From assembly GCA_947628535.1 (NCBI GenBank), contig CANRAF010000006.1, forward strand, positions 1 to 56,396: a stretch of DNA of 56,396 nucleotides, given 5' to 3'. Under the pieces are notes generated by a model, which saw only the letters and a list, made by a program, of their open reading frames with translations, was not told the DNA's origin and made no database searches. This DNA is from an uncultured Bacilli bacterium (lineage in GTDB: Bacteria; Bacillota_I; Bacilli_A; RF39; UBA660). This document shows positions 7,638 to 15,376 of this stretch, one piece after another. The translations under genes were made by a program, and so were the position numbers. Every line of letters starts with the position of its first letter. Within the stretch, counting starts at the first letter, position 1.

Positions 7638-9350
7638 TTCTTCTTTATATAAGTTAAGCATTTTTTTATGAATATCAGGTTCAATTATATTTATAGCCGC
7701 TATTGCTGTTTCTAAAGCTTTTTTATAATTTCCTTTAAAGAAAAATTGACTAGCCATATCAAGACCTTTTTCTATATCTTTATCAACTGGTTTATATCTA
7801 TTGCCATAAATAATTGTCATTTCACTTAGTTTAGCAGTTTTAATCATTTCATTAGTCGTACTATAAAGTTTTAACGATAAATCACGTGCAGTGTCTACTC
7901 TAATATTTAAAGTTTTTATAGTAATTGGAGTTTTTTCAAGTTCTTTAACAATATCATAAATTGCCTCATTTGCTTCACTAAGTTCTACAAAATAATTATT
8001 AGAAATTATTGGAAGAGGATTTTTTCTAATTTTAAAACGACATTTTTTCAAAAGTTCGGTTATCTCATCTAATTGTTCACGAGCCCTTAATTCATCATCA
8101 TGCATACTACCTAAAGATTTAAGACATAAGTTAAGATTATCTTCAATAGTACCAAAAGAATTAGCAAGTTTAGATATTCTAATCTTTAATTTTGAATAAG
8201 GAAATGCTTTATTTTTTAAATCTTTTATAATATTATTAAATTCGTTGTTAGCCTCAAACAAATCTTTATTAACTGTTTCAAGATCCTCTAAATCTTCATC
8301 ATTAAGATTATACATGCTTTTAATATCGTCAAGTTGATTATAAATATCTGTTACTATCTTATTAACTTTTTGAAGTTTAGTTTTAAATGTTTTAGCAGTT
8401 TCATCAAAAACTTTTTTACTTCTTTTTTCATTTTCAAAATCATTAAATAAATTATCTAAGTAATCAAGAAATGTTTTAAGTTCAAACATACTATCTTCTA
8501 GATTAAGAATTTTAATTCTAGTTTTTATATCATTTATCTTTTTTTCAATCTGTAAAATGTTATATGGAACTTTCATAAAGTCTAAAGGATAATCTCTAGC
8601 AACTAACCTTTCATATGTATCATTTACTTCTTTAATTCTATTAGGAAGTATCTTATCTGTAAGTAAAATAAGATCAGGAAGTTCTTCAATTACAACTCCC
8701 ATATGCGCTATCATTTCATCTAAAACTTTTACTACTCCAACTACTTCTTCATATTCATTTTGTTCCATTACTTCTTCGAAATCAGAGAATTTTTTTTCAA
8801 TGTTTTCAAACTGAAGTTCAATATTAGTAATTACATCACCATAAGCAGATTTATTATTTTCAAGAGTTCTTTCAAGTTCTCTAAATCTTGATTTTAATTT
8901 AGTTACAATAGCTCTATTTCTCTCTTCACTCATTGTAATTTCTCTTATTTCATCAAGTAAATTATCTGTACTTACTCTAAGTTTATAAATTTCCATCTCT
9001 AACTCTACTATAGCATCGCGAGCTTTATTATATTCTTTACTTTCTACTAAGTTATCAACATCAAGAAGTTTATCTGTTATTTCACTATATCTTTGATTTT
9101 TTATTATATCGTATCTTTTTTTCCAATCAGAGTATTTATCTTCAAGTTGTTCATTTCGAACAATTACTTTTATTTTATCTAGTTCGGTCATTACTGGAGT
9201 TGCCACAATTAAATTTCGTTGTCTTTCAAGTTCATCAAGTTTTTCTCTTAAATTTTTGTATTTTTTTCTTTTAAATACAACGAAAAAAACAATTAGAATT
9301 ATTATTCCAATTACGATAATCGATGATAAATATAAAGTTTTAATATCCAT
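7635..9350 (-). CDS. ezrA: Septation ring regulator EzrA
   Basis: This 571-residue protein has one N-terminal membrane segment (residues ~7-28, rich in I/V/L/F) followed by a basic stop (KRKKYKN). The rest is a long, charged, spectrin-like coiled coil. Length and layout match EzrA, which binds FtsZ at the inner membrane, limits Z-ring assembly to mid-cell and helps recruit penicillin-binding proteins. It appears monocistronic: a terminator follows, and the rny terminator plus about 100 bases separate it from the upstream gene. GpsB and class A PBP, known partners in wall assembly at the septum, are elsewhere in the window. Confidence 0.9.
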   Translation of the reverse strand: MDIKTLYLSSIIVIGIIILIVFFVVFKRKKYKNLREKLDELERQRNLIVATPVMTELDKIKVIVRNEQLEDKYSDWKKRYDIIKNQRYSEITDKLLDVDNLVESKEYNKARDAIVELEMEIYKLRVSTDNLLDEIREITMSEERNRAIVTKLKSRFRELERTLENNKSAYGDVITNIELQFENIEKKFSDFEEVMEQNEYEEVVGVVKVLDEMIAHMGVVIEELPDLILLTDKILPNRIKEVNDTYERLVARDYPLDFMKVPYNILQIEKKINDIKTRIKILNLEDSMFELKTFLDYLDNLFNDFENEKRSKKVFDETAKTFKTKLQKVNKIVTDIYNQLDDIKSMYNLNDEDLEDLETVNKDLFEANNEFNNIIKDLKNKAFPYSKLKIRISKLANSFGTIEDNLNLCLKSLGSMHDDELRAREQLDEITELLKKCRFKIRKNPLPIISNNYFVELSEANEAIYDIVKELEKTPITIKTLNIRVDTARDLSLKLYSTTNEMIKTAKLSEMTIIYGNRYKPVDKDIEKGLDMASQFFFKGNYKKALETAIAAINIIEPDIHKKMLNLYKEE

Positions 9351-9462
9351 ATAATCACCTACTATAATAATATTATCATAAAAGTGTTATTTAATAAATA
9401 TAAATATTAAAAATGTTAAAACTTAATGAAAAGTCTTTACAAAACAAGAGTGTAAATATTTA

Positions 9463-9493
9463 CAAAAAAAAGAAGAAACTATTTAGCTTCTTC
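9463..9493 (-). terminator. Terminator overlapping the end of rny
   Basis: On the minus strand GAAGAAG/C...TTCTTC is followed by eight T. The left arm is made by the last codons and stop of rny, so gene end and terminator overlap. Confidence 0.8.
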
Positions 9494-11032
9494 CTCCGCT
9501 CTTGTTTCACGAATAACTGTTACTTTAATAGTACCAGGATATTGCATTTCTTTTTCTATTTTTTCTTTTATTTCTCTAGCAATTTTATGACTTGTAACAT
9601 CATCAATTTCTTCAGGTTTAACAAGTACTCTAAGTTCTCTTCCTGCTTGAAGTGCATAACTTTTGTCAACACCTTTTATATCGTTAGAAATTGCTTCTAA
9701 CTGTTCAAGTCTCTTAATATAATTTTCTAAAGAATCATTTCTTGCACCAGGACGTGATGCAGAAAGACTATCTGCTATTTGAACTAATTTAGATATTATA
9801 GTTGTTGCTTCTTTATCACCATGATGAGAAGCAATTGCATTGATGACAACATCATTTTCTTTATATTTTTTAGCAATATCTACTCCAATTTCAATATGAC
9901 TTCCTTCTACTTCATGATCAATTGCTTTTCCAATATCATGTAAAAGTCCTGCTCTTTTAGCAAGTGTTACGTTTTCTCCTATTTCAGATGCCATAATTCC
10001 TGAGAGATGGGCAACTTCAATAGAATGATTAAGAGCATTTTGTCCATAACTTGTTCTAAAATGAAGCCTTCCGATAATTTCGATAAGTTCATTATCAACC
10101 TTAGTAATACCCAGTTCAAATAATGCATTATTACCAAACTCTCTTATTTTTTCTTTCATATCACGAACAGTTTTATCGTAAATTTCTTCAATTCTCGTAG
10201 GATGAATTCTACCATCTTTTATAAGTGTTTCTATAGTAATTTTAGCAATTTCTCTCCTAAGGGGATCAAAAGATGAAATTACTATAGCCTCAGGAGTATC
10301 ATCAATTATTAAATCTACTCCCGTAATTGCTTCAATTGTTCTAATGTTTCTTCCTTCCCTACCAATTATTCTTCCTTTCATTTCATTGTTAGGAAGTTCA
10401 ATTGTTGAGACAGTTTGCTCATTACTAACTTCTGATGAAAATCTTTGCATTGAAGTAACTAATAATTCTTTTGCACTTTTATCAGCAGTAAGTTTTGCTT
10501 CATCTTCTCTTTCTTTTATGTAGTTTGTAATTTCGATATTCATATCTTCTTCTACTTTCTTCATAATAAGTTCACGAGCCTTACTTTTTTCAAGACCACT
10601 TATTTTAGAAAGTAAATCGATTTGTTCTTGCTTGAGTTTATCCATTTCATTTTGATCATTTTGAATTTTCTTGAGTCTTTCTTGAAGTTTTTCTTCACGA
10701 TCATCTAATAATTGTTCTCTTTTTTGATAATTTTCATCACGCTTATCCATATTTTTTTCTCTTTGGATAAGTCGATCTTCAGATTCTTTTATTTCAGCCT
10801 TTTTCTCTTTCATTTCTTTATCGAAATCTAATTTTAATTTATGAGTTTCTTCTTTAGCCTCAAAAAGCATATCTCTTTTTACTTTTTCAGCTTGCTTTTG
10901 AGCCTTTTCAGATAATGTTTTTATTTTAGATTCCGCATTATTAACTCTAAAATGATTTATTAAAAAGGTCAAACCAGTTCCAACAAATAATCCAATTATG
11001 ACCAACAAAATGGAGAACATTGTGCTATTCAT
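9479..11032 (-). CDS. rny: Ribonuclease Y
   Basis: This 517-residue membrane-anchored endoribonuclease starts mRNA decay. The domains in order are an N-terminal membrane helix (residues ~5-25), a long coiled coil (to ~190), a KH RNA-binding domain with [12 protein letters not shown] (~210-225), an HD domain with [12 protein letters not shown] (His-Asp metal ligands, ~350), and a C-terminal domain. Length equals the family norm (~520). The start MNSTMF has GGAGG 5 bases upstream. rny next to recA, pgsA and a rodZ-like gene is the Bacillus order, though cinA, normally between pgsA and recA, is absent here. Confidence 0.96.
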   Translation of the reverse strand: MNSTMFSILLVIIGLFVGTGLTFLINHFRVNNAESKIKTLSEKAQKQAEKVKRDMLFEAKEETHKLKLDFDKEMKEKKAEIKESEDRLIQREKNMDKRDENYQKREQLLDDREEKLQERLKKIQNDQNEMDKLKQEQIDLLSKISGLEKSKARELIMKKVEEDMNIEITNYIKEREDEAKLTADKSAKELLVTSMQRFSSEVSNEQTVSTIELPNNEMKGRIIGREGRNIRTIEAITGVDLIIDDTPEAIVISSFDPLRREIAKITIETLIKDGRIHPTRIEEIYDKTVRDMKEKIREFGNNALFELGITKVDNELIEIIGRLHFRTSYGQNALNHSIEVAHLSGIMASEIGENVTLAKRAGLLHDIGKAIDHEVEGSHIEIGVDIAKKYKENDVVINAIASHHGDKEATTIISKLVQIADSLSASRPGARNDSLENYIKRLEQLEAISNDIKGVDKSYALQAGRELRVLVKPEEIDDVTSHKIAREIKEKIEKEMQYPGTIKVTVIRETRAEEEAK

Positions 11033-11170
11033 ATTTACCTCCATTTCTTTGTATTAAGTAATATAGTACCTAACACTATTTTTATTTTAAAATTAAATAA
11101 GTAAAAAGTCAATATAAACAAAACACACATAATATATAAAATTAAATATTTTTTACTATTTAATTTATTT

Positions 11171-11358
11171 CTATTCTGTATAATGATCCCATGTTAATTT
11201 GGCAGACAGTGTCTGCCCTTTTTGAAACAAATAAAATTTTCTCATATTTTTTAAATTTCTCTCACTATAACCTTTACCTAATTTTTTAATTAATATTTTA
11301 CTTTTTTATATATTTGGTTATTTATAAGTTCTTGTTTTATTTCTTTATAATAATTCAT
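11171..11358 (-). pseudogene. Remnant of a DUF1016 (YhcG-type PD-(D/E)XK nuclease) gene
   Basis: The 11045-11467 gap between rny and recA has no intact gene but holds a recognisable fossil. On the minus strand an AGGTG ribosome site precedes ATG 11358. The first 22 codons give a DUF1016-like N-terminus (MNYYKEIKQELINNQIYKKV) and then hit a stop. In another frame the sequence continues as LGKGYSERNLKNMRKFYLF and QKGQTLSAKLTWDHYTE, ending at 11171. This second block is the highly conserved middle of the DUF1016 N-terminal domain. About 40 family residues between the two parts are missing and the frame differs, so an internal deletion plus loss of the whole nuclease half has occurred. DUF1016 genes are often mobile and found next to restriction systems, so this is probably a decayed acquired gene. 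Confidence 0.75.
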
Positions 11359-11421
11359 AATTCACCTCATATATACTATTACCTATTTTCATTTTTTACC
11401 TTATTTTATTTCTAAAAACAC

Positions 11422-11451
11422 AAAAAAAAGAGACAATTTATTATAGTCTCT
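11422..11451 (-). terminator. Terminator of recA
   Basis: On the minus strand AGAGAC, an 11-base loop and GTCTCT are followed by a T run. It lies 17 bases after the recA stop. Confidence 0.85.
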
Positions 11452-11467
11452 AATCATATTATTTAAA

Positions 11468-12487
11468 TTATTTAGCTTCTTCTACTGTTTTATTATTAGC
11501 ATAATAATTTCTTACTTTTGCTTCTAACTCATCACATAATTTTTTATTTTCACGAAGTAATGCTTTTACATTTTCCTTACCTTGTCCTATTTTTTCTCCA
11601 TTATAAGCATACCACGCTCCACTTTTATCAAGTATTCCAGCATCCGCTGCTAAATCGATAATTTCACTTTCTTTAGAAATTCCAAGTCCATACATTATCT
11701 CAACTACTGCTGTTTTAAATGGTGGTGCAACTTTATTCTTTACAACTTTTATAACAGTTTTATTACCAATTACACTATCACTTGTTTTAAGTTGTTCTCC
11801 TCTTCTTACATCAAGTCTAATAGTTGCATAAAATTTAAGTGCACGTCCACCTGGAGTAGTTTCAGGATTTCCAAACATTATACCAACCTTTTCACGAAGT
11901 TGATTAATAAATATACATGTAGTTTTTGTCTTATTTACAGTACCAGAAAGTTTTCTAAGCGCTTGAGACATAAGTCTTGCTTGAAGTCCAACATGAGAAT
12001 CTCCCATTTCTCCTTCTATTTCTGCTTTAGGTACTAATGCGGCAACAGAATCTATTACTACAATATCAACTGCTTCACTTCTAACTAAAGCTTCACAAAT
12101 TTCTAAAGCTTGCTCTCCAGTATCGGGTTGTGATATTAAAAGTTCATCTATATTTACTCCAAGCCTTTTAGCATAAACAGGATCAAGTGCATGTTCGGCA
12201 TCAATAAATGCTGCACGCCCACCAGTTTTTTGTACTTCAGCTATAGCATGAAGAGCAACTGTAGTTTTACCACTTGATTCAGGACCAAATATTTCAATTA
12301 TTCTCCCTTTTGGAAAACCATTTACTCCTAAAGCTAAATCTAAAGCTATAGAACCACTTGAAGTAGTTTCAACTTCCATATTATTATTTTCACCAAGTTT
12401 CATTATTGAACCTTTACCAAATTGTTTTTCAATATCCGCTAAAACTTGATCTAATGTTTTATCTTGTTTAGTTTCTTTTTTTGCCAT
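11468..12487 (-). CDS. recA: Recombinase A
   Basis: This 339-residue recombinase has the Walker [10 protein letters not shown] (~residues 68-76), the DNA-binding loop regions ([20 protein letters not shown] and the loop-2 stretch with [24 protein letters not shown]), Walker [13 protein letters not shown], and a short acidic/Lys-rich C-terminus. It forms filaments on single-stranded DNA, promotes strand exchange and stimulates LexA self-cleavage. GGGAGG lies 8 bases before the ATG. A consensus promoter with an adjacent LexA-type palindrome sits upstream, so SOS induction is expected. It is transcribed alone. Confidence 0.99.
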   Translation of the reverse strand: MAKKETKQDKTLDQVLADIEKQFGKGSIMKLGENNNMEVETTSSGSIALDLALGVNGFPKGRIIEIFGPESSGKTTVALHAIAEVQKTGGRAAFIDAEHALDPVYAKRLGVNIDELLISQPDTGEQALEICEALVRSEAVDIVVIDSVAALVPKAEIEGEMGDSHVGLQARLMSQALRKLSGTVNKTKTTCIFINQLREKVGIMFGNPETTPGGRALKFYATIRLDVRRGEQLKTSDSVIGNKTVIKVVKNKVAPPFKTAVVEIMYGLGISKESEIIDLAADAGILDKSGAWYAYNGEKIGQGKENVKALLRENKKLCDELEAKVRNYYANNKTVEEAK

Positions 12488-12512
12488 TTTCTAATCCTCC
12501 CTATCTGTACTA

Positions 12513-12564
12513 ATCATACATCATAATTTTTTACTTGTCAATACTTTTTTCAAACATTTGTTTG
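12513..12564 (-). promoter_or_regulatory. recA promoter with LexA (SOS) box
   Basis: On the minus strand TTGACA (12541-12536), exactly 17 bases and TATGAT (12518-12513) make a near-perfect sigma-A promoter 25 bases before recA. Immediately upstream (12551-12564) lies the perfect palindrome CAAACATTTGTTTG. It is a variant of the Gram-positive LexA/DinR box (CGAAC-N4-GTTCG), and a second copy sits in the ruvA promoter. Confidence 0.85.
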
Positions 12565-12597
12565 TTTTACATTTCAGTCTTATTTTTACATTCAAAT

Positions 12598-12638
12598 AAT
12601 AAAAATCCCCTTGTGAAATATAACATTTCCAGGGGATT
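12598..12638 (-). terminator. Terminator of the rodZ-like/pgsA operon
   Basis: On the minus strand AATCCCC...GGGGATT encloses an inner GAAAT/ATTTC helix. TTTATTATT follows. It lies 20 bases after the pgsA stop. Confidence 0.8.
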
Positions 12639-12657
12639 ATAAACTCAATTTTTTATA

Positions 12658-13269
12658 TTATTTTTTTTCATCAAATTCAGAAAATAAAGCTTTTTTATTA
12701 AGATTATAATATTCTACCATTGAAATAACTGACATTAAAGTTCCAAAATATAAGAAGAATTTAGAAATTTGAAGTCCAAATAATTCAAATGGTAAATTAT
12801 AGAAAAATGTAAGGACAATACCTATCATAAGTGATGCAGTTTTTATCTTACCACTTAATTTAGCAGCCTGTACTACACCTTTACTTGCAACATTCATTCT
12901 TATAGCATCAACAATTATATCTCTTACAATAATAACTACAGGTACAATAGCAGGAATAAAACCTTGAGAAGCAAAAATAATAAGAATTGAATTTACTAAT
13001 ACTTTATCTGCAATAGCATCAGAAAATTTACCAAAATCAGTTACTTCATTATTTTTTCTAGCAAAATGTCCATCTAAATAATCAGTAAATGAAGCAATTA
13101 TGAAGATTATTCCACATAAGATATATCTTACGTCAATTAAAATACTGTGGAATAAAAATGTCTTAAACTCAAATCCTACTCTGTAAAATGGAAAAAGTAA
13201 AAGTACAATTATTAAAACTGCTAAAGCAAGTCTTAAAAAAGTAAGTTTTGTTGGTACATTAAATTTCAT
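12658..13269 (-). CDS. pgsA: CDP-diacylglycerol--glycerol-3-phosphate 3-phosphatidyltransferase
   Basis: This 203-residue integral membrane enzyme has 5-6 hydrophobic segments. It makes phosphatidylglycerol-phosphate, the committed step to phosphatidylglycerol and cardiolipin. The CDP-alcohol phosphotransferase motif D-G-x2-A-R-x8-G-x3-D-x3-D reads here from DYLDGHFARK to FGKFSDAIADK (around residues 63-82). The start MKFNVPTKLTFLR is the normal family N-terminus, with AGGAGG close upstream. It lies 9 bases after the RodZ-like gene, with which it forms an operon. Confidence 0.95.
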   Translation of the reverse strand: MKFNVPTKLTFLRLALAVLIIVLLLFPFYRVGFEFKTFLFHSILIDVRYILCGIIFIIASFTDYLDGHFARKNNEVTDFGKFSDAIADKVLVNSILIIFASQGFIPAIVPVVIIVRDIIVDAIRMNVASKGVVQAAKLSGKIKTASLMIGIVLTFFYNLPFELFGLQISKFFLYFGTLMSVISMVEYYNLNKKALFSEFDEKK

Positions 13270-13278
13270 AAAATCCTC

Positions 13279-13713
13279 CTATAAAAAAACATTTTTAAGT
13301 AGTACATAAAATACTATAAGTATTACTACTATTATAAACAAAATAACTATTAAAGTTAAATTCTTTTTATTTTCAATCTCTAAAGTATAAGGAGTCCTTA
13401 TTTTCTTCTCATCATTTTTCTTTTCTTGTTCTTCTTTTAATCTTTCTTTTATATCATCAAGATTTATTTTAGAAGTTTTTTCAAATAAAAAATCATCTAA
13501 TTCCTCAAGTAATTTTTCATCATCAAGACCTAAATATTTAGAATAAATTCTAATCATATCTTTAAGTTCTAATATGTCTTTAAAAACTTTATGATTACCA
13601 CTTTCTAAATTTTCTATTAATAAAACATCTTTACTTAAGTCATTAGAAACTTCTTCTATAGTGATGCCTATCTCTTCACGTTTTTCTTTGAACTGTTCTC
13701 CTATTTCTTTCAT
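13279..13713 (-). CDS. RodZ/YmfM-like helix-turn-helix membrane protein
   Basis: This 144-residue protein has an N-terminal Xre-type HTH_25 domain (residues ~1-70; GEQFKEKREEIGITIEEVSNDL), a charged linker, and one membrane segment at ~118-140 near the C-terminus. That is the architecture of RodZ, the cytoplasmic-side organiser of MreB and the cell-shape machinery. The usual extracellular domain after the membrane segment is missing (only a few residues follow), so it is a short version. The ATG at 13713 follows AGGTG by 5-6 bases. Its position before pgsA matches Bacillus ymfM-pgsA. Confidence 0.75.
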   Translation of the reverse strand: MKEIGEQFKEKREEIGITIEEVSNDLSKDVLLIENLESGNHKVFKDILELKDMIRIYSKYLGLDDEKLLEELDDFLFEKTSKINLDDIKERLKEEQEKKNDEKKIRTPYTLEIENKKNLTLIVILFIIVVILIVFYVLLKNVFL

Positions 13714-13734
13714 ATAACACCTCATAAATAATAA

Positions 13735-14092
13735 AATAACATTTAATAAGCCATGTTCTGTACCTAAAAGGTGGCAAACATTTATCTATCTTATCGATTT
13801 TTGATTTAGTTCATTTCCTTTATCAAAACTCCCCTACCATAATTTGGGTTTCTCACTTGTGGGGTTTACCGCGTTCCACTAATACCATTTCTAGTATTTA
13901 TCGTCACTATGGCACTTTTACATCTACTAAAACCATATTAATAACTTAGGTTCTTTCGAAGCCGTCAGAATAATCTGCCTAAGGTTATTTTTTCCCTTAG
14001 CACAAACACTAAAAGCATCTCAGCTTTTGTGAGCATGGACTTTCCTCTAAAACAAAATGTTCCAGCGTTTGCCTAAAATGCTATCTTATTAT
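13735..14092 (-). ncRNA. rnpB: RNase P RNA (rnpB), Bacillus (B) type
   Basis: On the minus strand the 5' part contains the universal P4/J3-4 block GAGGAAAGTCCATGCTC (14047-14031). The 3' part ends with ACAGAACATGGCTTAT (around 13758-13743), the conserved 3' P4 strand and tail. Between them are the conserved loops around GCAGATTATTCTGACGGC and several hairpins. About 350 bases fits rnpB. It is the catalytic RNA that trims the 5' leader of tRNA precursors. It lies directly downstream of gpsB, as in Bacillus. The exact ends are estimates. Confidence 0.95.
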
Positions 14093-14096
14093 AAGT

Positions 14097-14426
14097 TTAT
14101 TCATCTTTACCAAAAATAACTTTTTCTAAGTTAGAAAGTCTTTTCAAAATATCTACATTATTTACATTAGATGATGGATGTGATGCTTTTGCTATTTCAG
14201 CATTAACACTTGCATCTCTAAGTTGTTTTTTTAATCTTATTATCTCTTCTGTAAGTCTATCTTTTTCAAGTTCTTGTTTTTTTATAACGTCTATAAAAGT
14301 TCCATAATCAGCAATTATTAAATCTAAAAATTGATCAACTTCTTTAAGACGGTATCCTCTAGTATCAATTTTGAACTCTTTTTCTAATATATCATCTTGT
14401 GTTAAATTGAGATTACCTTGGTTCAT
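14097..14426 (-). CDS. gpsB: Cell division protein GpsB
   Basis: This 109-residue DivIVA-family protein has an N-terminal membrane-binding/coiled-coil domain: DILEKEFKIDTRGYRLKEVDQFLDLII matches the DivIVA/GpsB lipid-binding loop and coil. A coiled coil follows to about residue 75, then a variable linker and a C-terminal helix (VDILKRLSNLEKVIFG) that mediates hexamer formation. GpsB links septal and peripheral wall synthesis by binding class A PBPs and EzrA, both also in this window. It lies just upstream of rnpB. Confidence 0.93.
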   Translation of the reverse strand: MNQGNLNLTQDDILEKEFKIDTRGYRLKEVDQFLDLIIADYGTFIDVIKKQELEKDRLTEEIIRLKKQLRDASVNAEIAKASHPSSNVNNVDILKRLSNLEKVIFGKDE

Positions 14427-14520
14427 TTTCTAGACCACCAACCTTTACTACATATATTTTAAAAAAAAAAAAGATTTTTGTCAATTGATTATAGGCGGTT
14501 TATAGAGGAAATATTAAAAA

Positions 14521-14552
14521 GAAAAAACTTTGAAATAAATAGTTTCAAAGTT
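14521..14552 (-). terminator. Stem-loop terminator downstream of a small reading frame
   Basis: On the minus strand AACTTTGAAA, a 7-base loop and TTTCAAAGTT are followed by TTTTTT. The 14427-14827 gap holds this hairpin, a second AT-rich hairpin around 14568-14592 (GCAATA...TATTGC), the short frame at 14605-14706 and the recU promoter. The hairpin shares a 22-base block with the one at 22119-22154. Confidence 0.6.
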
Positions 14553-14604
14553 TACTAATTAACAAAGCAATAGATATTTAAATATTATTGCCTAAGTCTT
14601 TTTG

Positions 14605-14706
14605 TTAAATCTTTTTTCCTAAAATACTACCTGAATATTTAACCTTTACATACTTAGTTTCTTTAATCATATCATTTAAAATATAAGTTAAATCATCTTT
14701 ATTCAT
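14605..14706 (-). CDS. Possible 33-residue small protein or gene remnant
   Basis: This short minus-strand frame starts MNKDDLTYILNDMIKETKY, continues VKVKYSGSILGKKI and stops. A good GGTGAT ribosome site lies 3 bases before the ATG, the same type used by several genes here. A stem-loop terminator follows about 55 bases later, so the unit looks transcribed and translated. I do not recognise the family. The charged amphipathic start and basic end could be a small regulatory peptide or the surviving N-terminus of a lost gene. Confidence 0.35.
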   Translation of the reverse strand: MNKDDLTYILNDMIKETKYVKVKYSGSILGKKI

Positions 14707-14779
14707 TTTATCACCCAGACTATTATATCTTAAATTTTACTCTTTTGTCTTAGATTCGACAAAAATATATAAAAAAAGA

Positions 14780-14808
14780 TAGAAAAATTATTTCATTTAT
14801 AGTATAAT
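14780..14808 (+). promoter_or_regulatory. Sigma-A promoter of recU-PBP
   Basis: A weak -35 TAGAAA (14780-14785), a 17-base spacer and a perfect TATAAT (14803-14808) end 19 bases before the recU start. Confidence 0.55.
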
Positions 14809-14827
14809 TTTAGTATGGTGATGAGAA

Positions 14828-15376
14828 TTGATAAAATATCCCAATAGAATAAAGAAAAATGAACACTTTAAAAACTATGGCAACAGGGGTATGACTTTAG
14901 AGGCAGAACTTAACGATTCTAATAAATACTACTTAGATAATGATATTGCTGTTATTTATAAAAAGCCTACTCCTATCAAAGTTGTAAAACAAGTAAATGA
15001 AAAAATAGTAAGTGCATATTTTGAAAAGCCTTCAACAACTGATTATAATGGACTATATAAAGGAAAATATATTGATTTTGAGGCTAAAGAAACTAAAAAG
15101 TCATCTTTTCCTTTAGATAATATTCATCATCATCAAATAAAACATATTGAAAACGTTTTGAAACATGGTGGAATTTGTTTTCTAATAGTTAGATTTACTA
15201 AATTAAATGAAACATATCTTTTATTTGGAGAAGACTTTACTTACTTTTTGGAACATGAAACAAGAAAGTCTATTCCTCTTTCCTATTTTAAAGAAAAAGG
15301 ATACTTAATAAAAGATAAGTTAATGCCCAAAGTTGATTACATAGAAATAATTAATAAATATGGAGGTATATTATGA
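14828..15376 (+). CDS. recU: Holliday junction resolvase RecU
   Basis: This 182-residue PD-(D/E)XK resolvase cuts Holliday junctions during recombination and segregation. The motifs are NRGMTLEAELNDSN near the N-terminus, KPTPIKVV, STTDYNGLYKGKYIDFEAKET (active-site Asp, Glu and Lys) and HQIKHIENVLKHGGICFLIV. The start is a TTG at 14828. An in-frame TGA lies 6 bases upstream, and GGTGAT is correctly spaced before the TTG, so no ATG start is available. The stop overlaps the PBP start in an ATGA, so the two are translationally coupled. recU-ponA is conserved across Firmicutes. Confidence 0.93.
   Translation: MIKYPNRIKKNEHFKNYGNRGMTLEAELNDSNKYYLDNDIAVIYKKPTPIKVVKQVNEKIVSAYFEKPSTTDYNGLYKGKYIDFEAKETKKSSFPLDNIHHHQIKHIENVLKHGGICFLIVRFTKLNETYLLFGEDFTYFLEHETRKSIPLSYFKEKGYLIKDKLMPKVDYIEIINKYGGIL

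Noticed and set aside
9413-9700. 95-residue plus-strand frame at the end of rny
   Set aside because: It is antisense to conserved rny codons, rich in F/N/K/S, with no ribosome site.
11201-11223. Perfect GGCAGAC...GTCTGCC palindrome with a T run, looking like a plus-strand terminator with a TATAAT at 11179
   Set aside because: On the minus strand the same bases encode QKGQTLSA of the DUF1016 remnant, so the palindrome is coding-derived. There is no good -35 and no plus-strand gene.
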